DNA of 64,000 bases from NCBI GenBank assembly GCA_002104895.1, contig MCFG01000140.1:84298-148297 (forward strand), in the 5' to 3' direction. A program made the position numbers and the translations under genes. The notes beneath the pieces are model-generated. The model made no database searches and was not told the DNA's origin. It was given only the letters and a program-made list of their open reading frames with translations. This DNA comes from Anaeromyces robustus. Taxonomy: Eukaryota; Neocallimastigomycota; Neocallimastigomycetes; Neocallimastigales; Neocallimastigaceae. This document shows, in pieces, positions 1-13,704 of this stretch (position 1 is its first letter; each line of letters starts with the position of its first letter).

Positions 1-1154
1 ATTTAAAATTAATAATCAATTAATATATTAATTTATTAATAAAATTATCTAAAAAAAAAAAAAAACGCTGAAATAATAATGAAATTACAGGTAAAAAATT
101 TACCTTTTTTAAATAATAAATATTAATACATTTAATATTAATAATATATATTTATTTATTTTTATATTAAAATAATTTTGAATCTTTTATTCAACTAATA
201 ATTTATGATTACACAAAATGATCTTTTACAGTAATGAACAAAATATGTAATAAAGAAAAATAGATTAAAAATAATAATAAAATATAATAAAATAAAATAA
301 AATAATATTATATATTATATCATCAATTATATTATATATAATATTATATTATATTATATCATAAATTATATTATATATTATATTATATATTATATTATAT
401 ATTATGTATAATAAAAAATTAAAAATGGTAGAATTAATGTTTTTTTTTGGTTAAAAATTTAATTTGTTTATTAATTTGATATTTTAAAAATAAATTAAAT
501 TAATTTAAATTAAATTAATTTAAAGTTTATAAACCGAAATTGAAAAATTTTTATGGTTTATATTATATTGTTTATATTTATATTATCTAATATGGATATA
601 ACCTTTTTAAAATGGCGCTTCTATAAATTAAATAAAATAGCATGGGTGACATTAAATAAAATATTATAACGAAAAACATAATTTTCGTTATAATATTTTT
701 GTAAAAAAAAATATTTTGTATATATATGTATTATATATATATATACAATATAATTATTATTAAAGTAACATCAATTGTTTATATATATTTTGTAAAAGTA
801 ATAAATAATTCTTCTACTAAATAAAAACACTTAATAATAATAAAAAATAATTAAATTTTTTACTTATGGATTTGAATTATAATATACATATCAAAAATAT
901 TGTTAAATGTTATTATTAATAGTAATTTAATATCAATTTTTATTTATTATATTTTTATTTTTCATTATTGTCTTTCTATTATTTATTTATTATTATAAAA
1001 TAATAATTTGGTTATATTGTTTTTTTTTATAGTATTTATTGATATATATATATATTTACATATTCAATAAATTTTCATTATATTCTATTCTATTTTATTT
1101 GATATGTTTTATATAGATATATAAATATAATATAATTTTTATTAAATAAAAGAT

Positions 1155-1204
<50 letters not shown>

Positions 1205-1274
1205 TTAATTTATATAAATTAAAAATAAGCTAGAATAATAAAAATAAAAAAAATAACTAAATATATATATATTT
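1..1274. other. AT-rich intergenic, 3' side of the Bud4-like gene
   Basis: No coding region is supported here. It holds short AT repeats (for example TATAT tracts around 300-400), a perfect 18-bp inverted repeat at 658-699 (listed separately) and a homopolymer T run of about 46 bases at roughly 1157-1203. The Bud4-like gene ends on the minus strand at 1275. Confidence 0.7.
658..699. repeat. Perfect 18-bp inverted repeat with 6-nt loop
   Basis: Positions 658-675 are exactly the reverse complement of 682-699, separated by ACATAA. The stem contains the uncommon CG dinucleotide (AACGAAAA / TTTTCGTT). It lies in intergenic DNA, so it could be a foldback from a small transposon remnant or a structured transcript end; nothing in the sequence decides. 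Confidence 0.75.
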
Positions 1275-4200
1275 TTAATTTATGTCTTCTTTCTTTTGTA
1301 ATTCATCCTTAAAATTTAATAATTCAGTCCACCAATTTGGATATTGAAAATCTTCCCATTCCTGTACAATAATTTGAAGTTCTTTACACCAAGCATTCAT
1401 ATCATCTAGTGAATCACATTTAAATTCGATAGCATTTTCATCTTTAAATACTAATTCAAAGATATAATTTTCATTAGATGATAAAGAAGGGTTCATGACA
1501 ACAATTGTTGTGTATTCTTCACCATTTGGTAAAGTATCATTAATAAATTGACTATTTTGAGGGTCTGGCAAAAGTAAATTTATAAATTTACATTGTGTTA
1601 AATCAATAGAAGCTTTCATTTCAGATGTCTATTTTTTATAAATATTTTGGCAAATCATAATATATTATTAAATAAAAAAAAAAGTATAAAATGATATGTA
1701 TTTTAATATTATATAATAGTAATATAATATAAAATATAAAATATAAAATTATGGTATATATTAATAAATTAATTACCTCTGAATTAAATGCCATAAGTTT
1801 TTCTCCAACTAATCTATAGAATCTTCTTTCCCAATCCTAAAAAGAGAAATAATTATATAGTTTTATATTGTTATTTTATTGGTCATTAACATATTAATAA
1901 ATAAAGATAAATATATACATTAACATCACCGCCTTTTTGACTTAAGTAACCTGTTTTAGTTTCTGTCTCATGCCAACTTTTACATTCCATACAATCAAGA
2001 CAATCTGCAATTGTTTTTGGAACAAATAAATCCTATTTATATATATATTTTTTATAAAATATAATTGTTTATTGATATTATTATATATATGTATATTTTA
2101 ATAAAATAATTATTTATTAATATATTATTATTTATATATATTTTTATATAAAATAATTATTTATTAATATTTTATTATATATAAATATAATTATAAATAT
2201 TAAAATATTATTCTCTTTATATTTATGTATAAATATATATATATATTACCTCTTTATATGAAAAGTCTGGAATATAAAATACAGACATATTTAATCTTCC
2301 ATTAAGGATAACTAATGGGGAATCTAAACCATCCCATTGCATAACCTTCTTACGGATACGTACACTACCAACTGGTGGTAAATCTATTAAATATTAAATA
2401 ATATTTTGTATATATATTAAAAAAAAATTTATTCATATATTAATAAGAATTGATTAATTAATTAATTAATTAATTAGTTGATTGATTGATTGATTGATTG
2501 ATTGATAGATATAATTTTATATAATAACATTAATAAAATCAATCCATCAATATGAACTAGAAAATTATATAATTTTAATTTTTAATTTTAATTATAATTT
2601 TAATTTTAATTTTTACCTGAATTAGTAGTATTGTTTTTTAATGGTTTTGGTGGGCCAATTTCCCATCTAAAATCATCAATTAATTCACCCATATGTTGCT
2701 CTCTAAGGTTCTTTAAATCAATTGTTATTTTTCCAGCAATAAATGTATTACTATCTGTTGATGAAGAATTACCGGAAGCATTTGTCATTGTACTATAAGT
2801 ACTATAAGTACTATATGTAGAATTCAAACTACTATTACTACCACTAATACAATCATATGTTGATTCACGAGATAAATTATTTGATGATGAAGTTACTGTA
2901 CTATTATTTGTATTATTATTTATGGTATTATTATTGAAAATAGTTTTGATAGATGGATAATTATTACGTTTATGATTATTAATTTGAGTACTGGATCCAT
3001 GATCATTATTTATAAATAGTTTTGATATAGATGAATTAGAAGATAGTGATCTAAATTTAATATCACTTTTTCTTGGTAAAGAATTCATATTGTTTATATC
3101 ATCAAACATATTACCATTATAATTCATCATACCATTATTACTCATATGACTACTATTAACACTACTAAAACCATCCATATTTCTATTCTTTTTCCAAAAC
3201 ATTAATTGTTGTATGGTTTTTTTAGAATGTGTCATAGTACGAGTTAAAGTTGACATACCTGAAGAATTACTATTTTTAGAGGATTTCATTGGCATTTGAG
3301 GTGGTAATAAAATTGAATTCTTTTTAATTAACATAACATTAATTTCTAATAAATTTTGATCCGAATTAATTGGTAGATTAATATCTTCATTCAATGAAAT
3401 AATAGGACTATTTCCATGTATTGCATATTGTTTTGTGGTATAACAAATTTCATCATCACATTTAAATTCACAAAACATAGAATACATACAATCGGTTTCA
3501 AAATTACCAGAGAAAAATACTGGACATGTAGATTTAATATCCATTTTATTTAATTTAAATAAGAAATTACCTTTAGAAGTTGAAATATAATTTAAATGAT
3601 CTCTTGACATTCTTTTAGTAGATTCAAGTTCTCCACTCCATGATGCTTTAAATTGAACCATTTTTTGTTTAGTTTTTGTTTTTTTCATAGATGAAGTAAG
3701 TACAGATTTATTATTTAATAAATCAACATTTTTAATTAATCCTATTTTATTATGATTTTTTTGTTCATCATAAATTTTTTTTTCTTTTAAAACAATATCT
3801 GAATGTATATCTTCATCTGTTTCATTTTTACTTTCTTTTATTTTGTCATTTAATATATCAAATTTTGACGTATCAATATTTTCATTTTCATTTGGAATAT
3901 CATTAATTTCATTAACATTATCTTTCTTATCTTCATTTAAAATTTTATTATTTTTTAAATTATTATTCTTTTCATTTTCATTTTCATTTTTATTTTCATT
4001 TTCATTTTCATTTTCATTTTCATTTGAAGTATTTTGCACTATATTTGGAATTTCTAGTGAGGGTGTTTCCTTTTTTTGTTCTATTTTATTATCAATTACT
4101 ATATTTTTATCTTTTTGTATTTCATCTTTTTCTAATGTTGTAGTTATTTTTTCTTCATTTTCTTTTACTTTTACTTTTTCTTCTTCTTCTTCTTCTTTAG

Positions 4201-6412
4201 TTTTTTTATTTTGATTAATATTAATTTTTGTTGTATTTTTTTCCTCTTTAATTGTTACTTTTGTTGCTGTTTCAGTTTCAGTTTTAGTTTTAGGTTCTTC
4301 TTTTGGCTTTTCAACTTTTGATTTTATTTCTTCTTTTTCATTTATTGATTTTTTTAAACTAGAAATACTTGAATTAATATGATCATCTGATTCATTATAT
4401 AAAGTATTATCTGAAAAATCAAAATTACTATTTAATGTAATATTTTCAGAATTCTTTAATTCTTTTAATGGCTCATCTATATTTCTATCAATATTAAAGT
4501 CAGTAAACATCGTACTAAAGTTAGCCTCTTGTGTGACAAATATTTCATCTAATGATAACGAAATTGGATCAATTGTTGGTAAATCTAACGAGAACTATAA
4601 TTTTTTTTATAAAGATTTAATATTAAATAAAAATATTAGTATTATAAATATATATAAAAAAAGTTTATATTCTATATTAATATATATGTATATTATATAT
4701 CAATGAAAAAATTATATATTTACTGAATCGAGTTTTAATGACTTTAAATTAAATTTTTATTTAAGATAATAAATAAACATTAACATTAGTAACATTGGAA
4801 ATAATTTTAAATAATATTTATATTTATATTTATATTTATATTTATATTTATATTTATATTTATATTTATTTTTTGCATAATTATATTATATGCTATTATA
4901 TTATATTATTATATTATATTATATATGATATTATATGATATTATATTATAAATGATATATTGTGTCAATTGATATACTTACTAGGTCAGACTTCATATAT
5001 ATTATAAAGTATTATTAAAAAAATATATAGTTAATATAACTATTTGTATTAATAATTTATATACATTATATATATTTAATATTAATATAATACTTACGAA
5101 GTTATATTCATCATCAATTTTTGATTTCTATATCAATATAAAAATTATATAACAGAAAATAAAAATTTTTTTAGTAAAAATTAATGTATTTGCTTATATT
5201 TATTTACTACAATAATAATTTTTTATTCTTTTAATTCTTATATTTAATTATAATGATATATAATGAATCATATCCACATACAGTTTCAAGTTTAGAAGTC
5301 TTTAAATCTTTATTTGAATCCATATTTTCATTTAACGTAAGATCTGAATTTATTACGGAAGAATCATTAATTGTTTTTGAAATACTGAAATCATCATCAC
5401 TGACAGATATATTTTTGTTATTGTCATTAAGTTCAATATTTGAATTCTCTTTACTTGAGGTATCATTATTATTATTATCGTTTTGTTTGTCATTATTATC
5501 ATTTTGTAAAGTTTCATTAACTGATGATTTTTCAATGATTTGTTTATCTTCTTTATTTTCAATGGTTTCTACATTTTGTTTTTTAATATTATTTTCTATT
5601 TTATCGTTTTGAATAGTTGTTGCTTTTTCTATCTTTTCAAGTGGAGCATCTTTCTTTATTATTTTTTCAGGTATATCTGTTGTTTTTTCTTTTTCAATTT
5701 TTATTTCTTTTTCCTTTTCCTTTTCCTTTTCCTTTTCTTTTTCTAATTCTATTTCTTTTACCTTTTCCTTTTCTATTTCTATCTTATTTTCTTTTTCTTT
5801 TTCTATCTTATTTTCTTTTTCTTTTTCTCTTTTTATTTTATTTTCTCTTTCTCTAATAAATATTTTACTTATTTCTGAAACTTTATTTGTTGATTCAGTA
5901 ACAGGTTTATTATTATTATTACTATTATTATTATTAAATTTTGAACTTAAAAGTTGAACTTTACTTAATTCACATCCTTTTGAATTATTATTTGATTCAT
6001 TCTTTTCATTATATGATTGTTTTTCTGATTTTAAGGTATTAACATCAGGTTTAACTTCAGATCCATTAGAATTTTCTATTGTTGTCACTTCTTTACTAAT
6101 ATGTTTGGTATTTATGTTTTCTGAATTACTTTTAGTATCAGAAGATTGATTAAATGCTTGAATTAGTTTTGAAATATCTCTTTTTTTAATTGAATTTGAA
6201 GATTCACTTACTGGTGTAATAGTTTCTTTTTTTGTATCTGAAAAAAAAAATGATAAAATTATGTTAGAAAAATTAATTTTTTTAATAAAAGTAATAATAT
6301 AATATAAAAAAATATTAAAACTTAAATAATATACATTTACCATTTTCTTGCTTTTCAACCTTGGAAGTTTTAGATAATGATGAAGATATTTCTGAATGAT
6401 TTGAATTATTAA

Positions 6413-6455
<43 letters not shown>

Positions 6456-7649
6456 TGAATCATTATTTTTATTAGTAAGTGGCTGTGCTGTTGTTGTTGT
6501 ATCTTTTTTAGGTATTATTTTTAATTCAATTTCCTTCTTTTCTGTTGTTAATACTGTATTAATTTCATTTTTAATATTTGTATTTTCTATTGGTTTTACA
6601 ACATTTAAAGATTCATTATTGGAAGTATGTGGAGAGGATGATTGATTACCAAAACAATTATTTTTATTAATATTTAATATAGTTGCTTTAATACTTTCTC
6701 TTTCTTTTGTGAAATTTTGGAAATCATTTTCAATTTTTTCAGCTGATGATGTTGTTTTATTACCTGTATCATTAAAACTTTTATTTTTATTAATATTAGA
6801 AATTGTGGCTTTAATATTCTCTTTTTGACAAATATTTATATCTTTTTCAAGTGCTACATTCATTTTTGGTTTAATTACTTCTCCATTAAAAGTCATATTT
6901 TTATTAATATTAGATATTGTTTCTTTAATATTTTCCTTTTGACAGATGTTAAAATCTTTTTCTAATGTTGCATTTCTTTCTTTTTTTAGTGATGAATTGT
7001 CACCGAAACTCATATTATTATTTATATTATTAATAGTTGCTTTAATATTGTCTTTAGCGTTTATAAATATTGGTTTTTTAATCGATTTATCATTAAAATC
7101 ATTGCCATTATTAATATTATTAATAATAGATTTTATATTCTTTTGGGCTAATTTTTCTGATTCTTTTGATAATTCATGTGATTTATTATTAATATTGTTA
7201 TTATTATTATTATTTACAAATTTTTCTTTAACACTATTAAAAGCTGATGATGATAATTTATAATCTTTAATTTTATTATTATTTTCAGATATTGAAGTAT
7301 TATTTTCAAACTTTTCTTTTTTTGCTGCTACTAGTTCAACGCTTTTTAAATGTTTAATATCATCATTTATTACATCCGTAGTTTTATCATTAATATTAGT
7401 TTTATTATTAATTTCATTAGTATTCAATTTAAAATTATTATTATTATTTTTCGGTACTTCTTCATTAGAACTTTGATTGTTTTTTATTTTATTTGGTATT
7501 AAATTATTGTTTGTATCTTCTTTTTTATCTTCTGTAATGGATACCATTTGTGTATCAATTAAACTATTTATTATATCCATATTTATTATATTTGATAATT
7601 TTGATTTATCTATTTTTGTAGTATTATTTTCTGGTATTAATTCATTTTC

Positions 7650-7682
<33 letters not shown>

Positions 7683-8549
7683 TTCTTTTACAGAATAATT
7701 TTCATTTTTATTTTCATTTTCATTATCATTTTTATTATCATTTATTTCATTGCTTTCATTTTCATTTTTAATTGCATTTATTTTTGTAATGTTATCATTA
7801 TTTAATTTTTTTTCACTTTGAATTATTTCTTTTTCATTTGAAGATTCATTATTATTATTAATAGTTGTAGTAGATGTACTTTCAATTTTTGATATAGAAG
7901 TATTAATATCAGTATTTTCACATTGTATAGTTTCATTACTACTTTGAATTTCATCATTTTTTCCTTTTTCCTTTTCTTCTTTTTCTTTTTCTTTTTCTTC
8001 TCCTTCTTCTTCCTCTTCTTTTTCTTTTTCTTCTTTTTCTTCTTCCACTTTTTCTTCTTCTTCCTTTTCTTTTTCTTCTTTTTCTGAAAGTTGACTATTT
8101 GTTACTTTATTTATTAATATTTTTTCAGTATTTATCATTGTATCCATATTATTTTCATTTTTTTCTTCATTTACATTACTAGTTTTATCATTTTTTGATT
8201 TATTGTGTTCTATATTTGCTTTAACATCTTCACATTTTTTCAGTGTATCTAATAAACTTTCTTTTCTTCTTAATTCTTCTCTTTTTTTTTCAATTAAATC
8301 ATTATTAATTTCATTTAAATAATCTGAAAGTTCATAATCTGCTGCAACATCAATTGATGTTTTTCCTAAACCATTTTTATAAGATGGATTTTCACCTTTG
8401 TTTAATATTTTATTTATAACTGATCGTTCTCCTAAAAAGGATGCTAAATGAAGTGTTGTATTATCATTACCCCATCTATAATTACTTAAATCTATTTTTT
8501 GTGGAAGTGCCTATCAATAAATAAATAAATAAATAAATAAATAAATATA

Positions 8550-8624
<75 letters not shown>

Positions 8625-9385
8625 GTAAATAAATAAATAAATAAGTAAATAATAAATAAATAAGTAAATAAATAATTTAATAAAAATAAATAAATAATTT
8701 AATAAAAATAAATAAATAATTTAATGAAAATAAATAAATGATTTAATAAATAAATAATTAAAAAATTTTATAAATATATAAATATGGAAAGAAATTGAGT
8801 TGTTAGTGTTATATGTTTTGAATTTTTGAATATATATTAATAATTTTGAAAAAAAAAATAATTGAAAAAAACTAACTAAAAATAATTATTATATTAACAA
8901 TTATATTATACATTTATTAATTGTAGAACGTTTTAAAATCTTTAAAATAATTATTATATTAACAATTATATTATATATTTATCAATTGTAGAACATTTTT
9001 AAATCGTTAAATAGTATTTTTAAAAATTACTAGACTATTAATTTTACTGATTAAATTAAAAAGAAAAAAGAATGAAGTAGAAATAAAAATCCAATTATTA
9101 ATTATTAACCTGTATTAATTCATCAATAATTTTTTTTCTAACTTCAATTTTGACATCTTCATTTTCTATATCTAATGACATTAATGCAATATGAATTGCA
9201 TTCATTCCTGTCATATCATCTCCTAATAATTCTTCAGCTTCTTTTCCAATGTCCGAATCTTCAAATGGTATTGATCCATTGTACTTTTCAAGAACTAAAT
9301 TTTTATTAATTGCAATTAATTTTTGAATTACACTTAATTTTCCTTCTCTAATTGCTTTAATTAAAGATTGTAGTGATGTTTCCAT
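1275..9385 (-). CDS. Ankyrin + anillin-homology + PH domain protein, Bud4-like (spliced, ~2032 aa)
   Basis: Twelve exons join in phase: 9385-9110, 8510-6341, 6237-5282, 5127-5098, 4990-4982, 4741-4724, 4594-2617, 2383-2250, 2032-1919, 1836-1777 and 1628-1275 are seen directly, the second and third meeting across a 103-nt intron. Residues 1 to about 150 carry ankyrin-like repeats (for example TTLHLASFLGERSV). A very long Asn/Lys/Glu low-complexity region follows, with a ~38-residue repeat. From about residue 1465 there is an anillin-type region (FKASWSGELE, then AGKITIDL near 1770), ending in VPKTIADC and a PH domain (about 1884-2015) with GYLSQKGGDVNDWERRFYRL. The last block is characteristic of fungal Bud4/Int1/Mid2 anillin-like proteins, which organise septins and the division or bud site at the cortex; that role is inferred from family. 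The N-terminal ankyrin part is not found in yeast Bud4. Exon count and small exons rest on splice-site reading alone. Confidence 0.85.
6640..7170 (-). repeat. Degenerate ~38-aa internal protein repeat in the Bud4-like protein
   Basis: Within the second exon the motif (K/R)ENIKATISNINKNxxF recurs about five times at roughly 115-nt spacing: around 6690, 6805, 6920, 7036 and 7130 on the minus strand. Conserved core residues are I-K-x-T/I-I-x-N-I-N-x-N. It stands out from the surrounding homopolymeric Asn and Glu tracts because it is a phrase, not a microsatellite. Function unknown. Confidence 0.65.
8511..9109 (-). repeat. Repeat-filled intron 1 of the Bud4-like gene: (AAAT)n plus a 65-bp duplication
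   Basis: This 599-nt intron separates the two ankyrin-coding exons (donor at 9109-9108, acceptor at 8512-8511). It contains an (AAAT)n array over roughly 8517-8690 and an imperfect tandem duplication of about 65 bp (starts 8881 and 8946). It is far longer than the gene's other introns. Confidence 0.7.
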
Positions 9386-10144
9386 TTTTTATTCTATATT
9401 ATAGTATTAGATATATAATATAAAATGTATATTTATATATTTATATATATATATATGAATTAGTATTCATTTTTTTTAATATATATATATAATAAATATC
9501 ATCATAAATTAAATATATAAAAAATATTTTACATTTTTTCTTTATTTATATAAAAACTATTATATATGAATTTTATATAAATAAAGAAAATTATAATTTA
9601 TTTTAAAAGAGTATATCTAACTATGATAGAAAAAAAGTTCTTTTTTCTAAAAAAAAAAAAACAAAAATAAAGAAAAAAAAATGAATTGTATTATTTGTAT
9701 TATATTGAATATGGATAAAATATAATCCTCTATAATTTTTATATCGTATTAATTTTTTTTTTTTAAATAATTGATTTATAGTAATGAAATTCTATTTATT
9801 AAAGTTCTTAATGCATTATAAAATCTCAAATATTACTTTTTTTAAATAATTTAAAAAAATATTTAAATATAGTTATATTTAAAGATAATAATGTTTTTAT
9901 GATTAATGCATTAAAAATATAAGATTTAAGATTGTAGTCCAGAGTTTTTTATGTTTTATATATCTATCAAAAAATAAGCTATTTTAATTTTATCCCAATT
10001 TTTTTAATTAATAGTAAAATTCAATCTACTTTATAAAATTAATCAATACTACTAAATAATTTTAGCATTATTACAATTTAATATTTATTCAATTTAATTA
10101 GTAACAAAGGCATAAATTTTAGAAATTTTTGTGTATTATATAAT

Positions 10145-10176
<32 letters not shown>

Positions 10177-11095
10177 GGTTTAGTTTAAGCATTGTATTTT
10201 TAAGAATAATTAGAAATTATGTTAATGAACAATTAAACAAAAAAAATTATAACTTTAATAAAAAATAAACCCCTTAAATAAAAAATAATCCTGGCCTGAA
10301 AAAAAAAAAAAAAAAAACTAATCCCAGTACTAATACCATTACCATACATTAATAATAAATATTAATACTAATACTAATAATAAATATATAAATAAATAAA
10401 TAGATAAATAAATAAATAAATAAATAGATAGATAGATAAATAAATAAATAAATAGATAAATAGATAGATAAAAATAATAAATAAATAATTAAATTAATAA
10501 AATATATTTAAATAACTAATTAAATTTTGATTCAGAAACTTTATTTTATTATATATTATTTTTTTGTTTGGAAAATTGAATTATATAATATTATATAACA
10601 ATTTTATAATGGCATTATATTTATTTATTTATTTATTTGTTTATTTATTTATGATATTTATACTGTTATGTAATGATGATTATTCAGTAATATATTCTAA
10701 TAATATATAATAAAATAATTCATTTATATGAATTATTTTATTATGATTATTATTATGAAATATTTATAATGAAGTTTTAAACTTTTTCCAAGTTATATAT
10801 TTACATATATAAATATTTATTTATATAAAATATTGGTATTTATATTCTCAAAAATTATATATATATATTTTTTTTTGCGTATTAATATTATTTTTATTAT
10901 ATAATTTTTATTGATTTATTATGAAAAATATTCTTTTGCTATTATTTTATTAGTGTATGTATGATTATATTTTTTTATAACCATATTACTTTATTATTAT
11001 TTTATTTCATATTGATCTTATTTTTATTTTAGTACATATATATTTATATATATGTTGATAATTATTATTATTATTACTATTATTACTATTATTAC

Positions 11096-11129
<34 letters not shown>

Positions 11130-11187
11130 TTTTTTTTTTTGATGAATTCTTATTTAGTATATTAATAATAAATAATAATAATTATTA
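9386..11187. other. Intergenic DNA upstream of the Bud4-like gene
   Basis: No coding region seen. It contains A and T homopolymers, tetranucleotide AAAT/AGAT repeats near 10383-10490 and an ATT run at 11060-11130. Both flanking genes are on the minus strand, so it holds the Bud4-like promoter and the Vti1 3' end; no specific site could be called. Confidence 0.6.
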
Positions 11188-12754
11188 TTAGAACCATTTA
11201 ATATATATAGTTAGTATAATAAGAATAATTAATATTAATATTATTAAATATGCCATTAATTTATTTGTTCTTATTCTTATTTACGCGATTTTTATAGAAA
11301 TTATCATTAATGAAAAGTATATAAAAATGAAGTAAGAAATATAACATTAGTAAATTATTTATTAATAAAATATTATATTAATATAAAATACCTTCTTTGC
11401 ATATCTTTTAATAATTTGGTACTAGTATCAAGGAATGTGTTAGCACTTCTTAACTAAAAAAAAAAATTAAAGTTTTAATTTATTAGTATATTTTTATTAA
11501 TGATTAAAAATTTTTACAATAATTTTATAAAATAACTAACTGTTTCTTGTGCATGTTCCATTTGTTGTCTTTGACCATATAATACATTTAAAGTTGAAGC
11601 ACCAGTTTGTTCTTTAAATAATATAAATACAAAAAATAAAATATTTAGTTTTATTATATCATATATTTATATTTTAATATAAAATTCCTTTTTAATAAAA
11701 CCGTACCTGCTTCAAGTGCCATTCTATGTGCATTTTGTAAACGTTTACTTGAATTAATTAATTTTTCAGTATTTTTTTGTAATTTTGTTCTTTTGTCTAA
11801 ATCATCAATTATTATATCAACATTATCATTATTATTTTCACCTAAAAGTTGGCGTCTTTCTTCTGTCACATCATTATATGCTGTTTTCTTTTATTTTATT
11901 ATAAATTATTATTGTTAATTAATTATAATAATTAATAGTTACATTATTGTTTGTTATAATAATAATTATAACAAACAACAACAATAATAATAATATAATA
12001 ATAATATAATAATAATAATAATATAATAATAATATAATAATAATAATAATATAATAATAATATAATAATAATATAATAATAATATAAATAATATTAAAAT
12101 ATTTTTATTAAATGATAAAAAGTAATTAATAAATAATAAGAAACTGTTTTTTTTTTTAAATGATTAAAAGTAATTAATAGATAATAATAAAAAATATTAA
12201 AAGATAATTTAACTCTTTTTTTTTTTTTAAAAAAAAAAAAAACTTACAAGTTTTTTCTTTAAACCATCAAGTTCTGATTTATATTCTTTTATTTTAGGTT
12301 GTAATTGAATTCTAGTAGAAGTATTTAAACTTCTTATTTCTACATCCATTTGACTGACCTTTAATTTGAAGAAATTTCATTTATTTTAAATAATCATTTA
12401 AATTAATTGAATATTAATATTGTATTGTTAATGAATTTTAATATTTCATTATAAAATATATTTAATAATTTACAATTTCATCGGCCTCATCTAATTCTCT
12501 TTCTAATTGATTTAATAATTGTTTTTTCTTTTCTATATTTATTTAACAAATATAAAATAATAAAATGTTAATAATTTAAATAACTTTTTTTTTTTTTTTT
12601 TTTTATTTTTTCTATATTTTTACTAAGAATTAATTAATAATTTACCTCCAATTGATTTTTTCAATTTATTTTCTATAGTATCATTTATCTCTGCTGCTAA
12701 AGCATTAAATTCATTTTCATAGGTATTAAAAATCAATGAATCTGATTCTGCCAT
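11188..12754 (-). CDS. VTI1: Vti1-family Qb-SNARE (spliced, 226 aa)
   Basis: Exons 12754-12646, 12532-12474, 12358-12248, 11887-11707, 11611-11541, 11453-11392 and 11275-11188 join in phase with GT..AG introns. The protein is a tail-anchored SNARE: an N-terminal three-helix region (residues 1 to about 95), a SNARE motif (about 130-190) and a C-terminal hydrophobic anchor (about 205-222) ending KWF. The block SSKRLQNAHRMALEAEQTGA and LYGQRQQMEHA match Vti1, with Gln167 at the expected zero-layer position. Vti1 pairs with Golgi, endosomal and vacuolar syntaxins in membrane fusion (family knowledge). Length is close to yeast Vti1. An intron holds an ATAATAATAT repeat near 11995-12085. Confidence 0.93.
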
Positions 12755-13704
12755 TTTTATTTAAATGAATATATAATATATTAAGATAGTAATTGTTTTA
12801 TTTTATTTCTATATTAACACTCTTTTTTATTTAAAATTTTGGTATATTTAATGAATTTTTATATAAAAATAAATTTATTAAAATATAATATTATTATTCT
12901 ATAATTTGAAGTTCATTTATATAATAAAAGAATATTTTTTATATTATTATAATTATTATTATTTTAATTTTATTAATTTTTATTTTTTAAACTTTTTTTT
13001 TTTTTTTTTAACTTTCAAATAGTTTTTTATACAAAAAATTAATTATTAATGAAAATTTATATAAATAAAAATAATTAATAATTTATTTATTATTTAATGA
13101 TAAATATTATAGAAAATATTTTTAATTATTTAATTAAAAATATTATTAAAAAAAAAATATAATACTGTTTTTAATTATTAATAATTTGAAATATTCTATA
13201 TTCATTGTACTATTTATTTCAATCTATTTGACACCATAATTAGTAAAAATATACCTATTTTTTCTTTTTATATCGTATATTTTTATGTAAAAACTTTATT
13301 TATTAATAACATGTTTTTTAGATTTAATATAAGAACTATTAAATATATTAATTATTTAATAATAATTCTTGTAAAAGATTAAACATTTTAAAGTTAGGTT
13401 TTTTTCATATTTTTTTCATATTTTATAATTAAATTCATATTTAAATATTTAATTATAATATATATATATAAATACTATAATTTTAAAATAATTTTTTACT
13501 ATGAAGAAAAAAAAATTATTTTTAAACAAAAAAATCTCAAATTATCGGAAAATGGTTAAATTTATTAATGATATATAATATATTTAAATATATTCAATTT
13601 TATCTTTATAATATAAAAAAAAAAAAGAAAAATAGAAATTAAAATAATAACAACAACATTATAAAATAAATTTATTATAATTAATTTTTAAAGAATAAAT
13701 AGTT
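12755..13704. other. Divergent intergenic region between VTI1 and the 13.7 kb gene
   Basis: Head-to-head spacer of 950 bp, about 90 percent A+T with T and A homopolymers. It must carry both promoters, but no distinct element can be named by eye. Confidence 0.6.

Noticed and set aside
3843-4214. Plus-strand Phe/Ser-rich open frame, and similar ones at 5253-5856, 6946-7263 and 7477-7698
   Set aside because: Antisense shadows of Glu/Asn/Lys-rich coding in the Bud4-like gene; no independent coding character.
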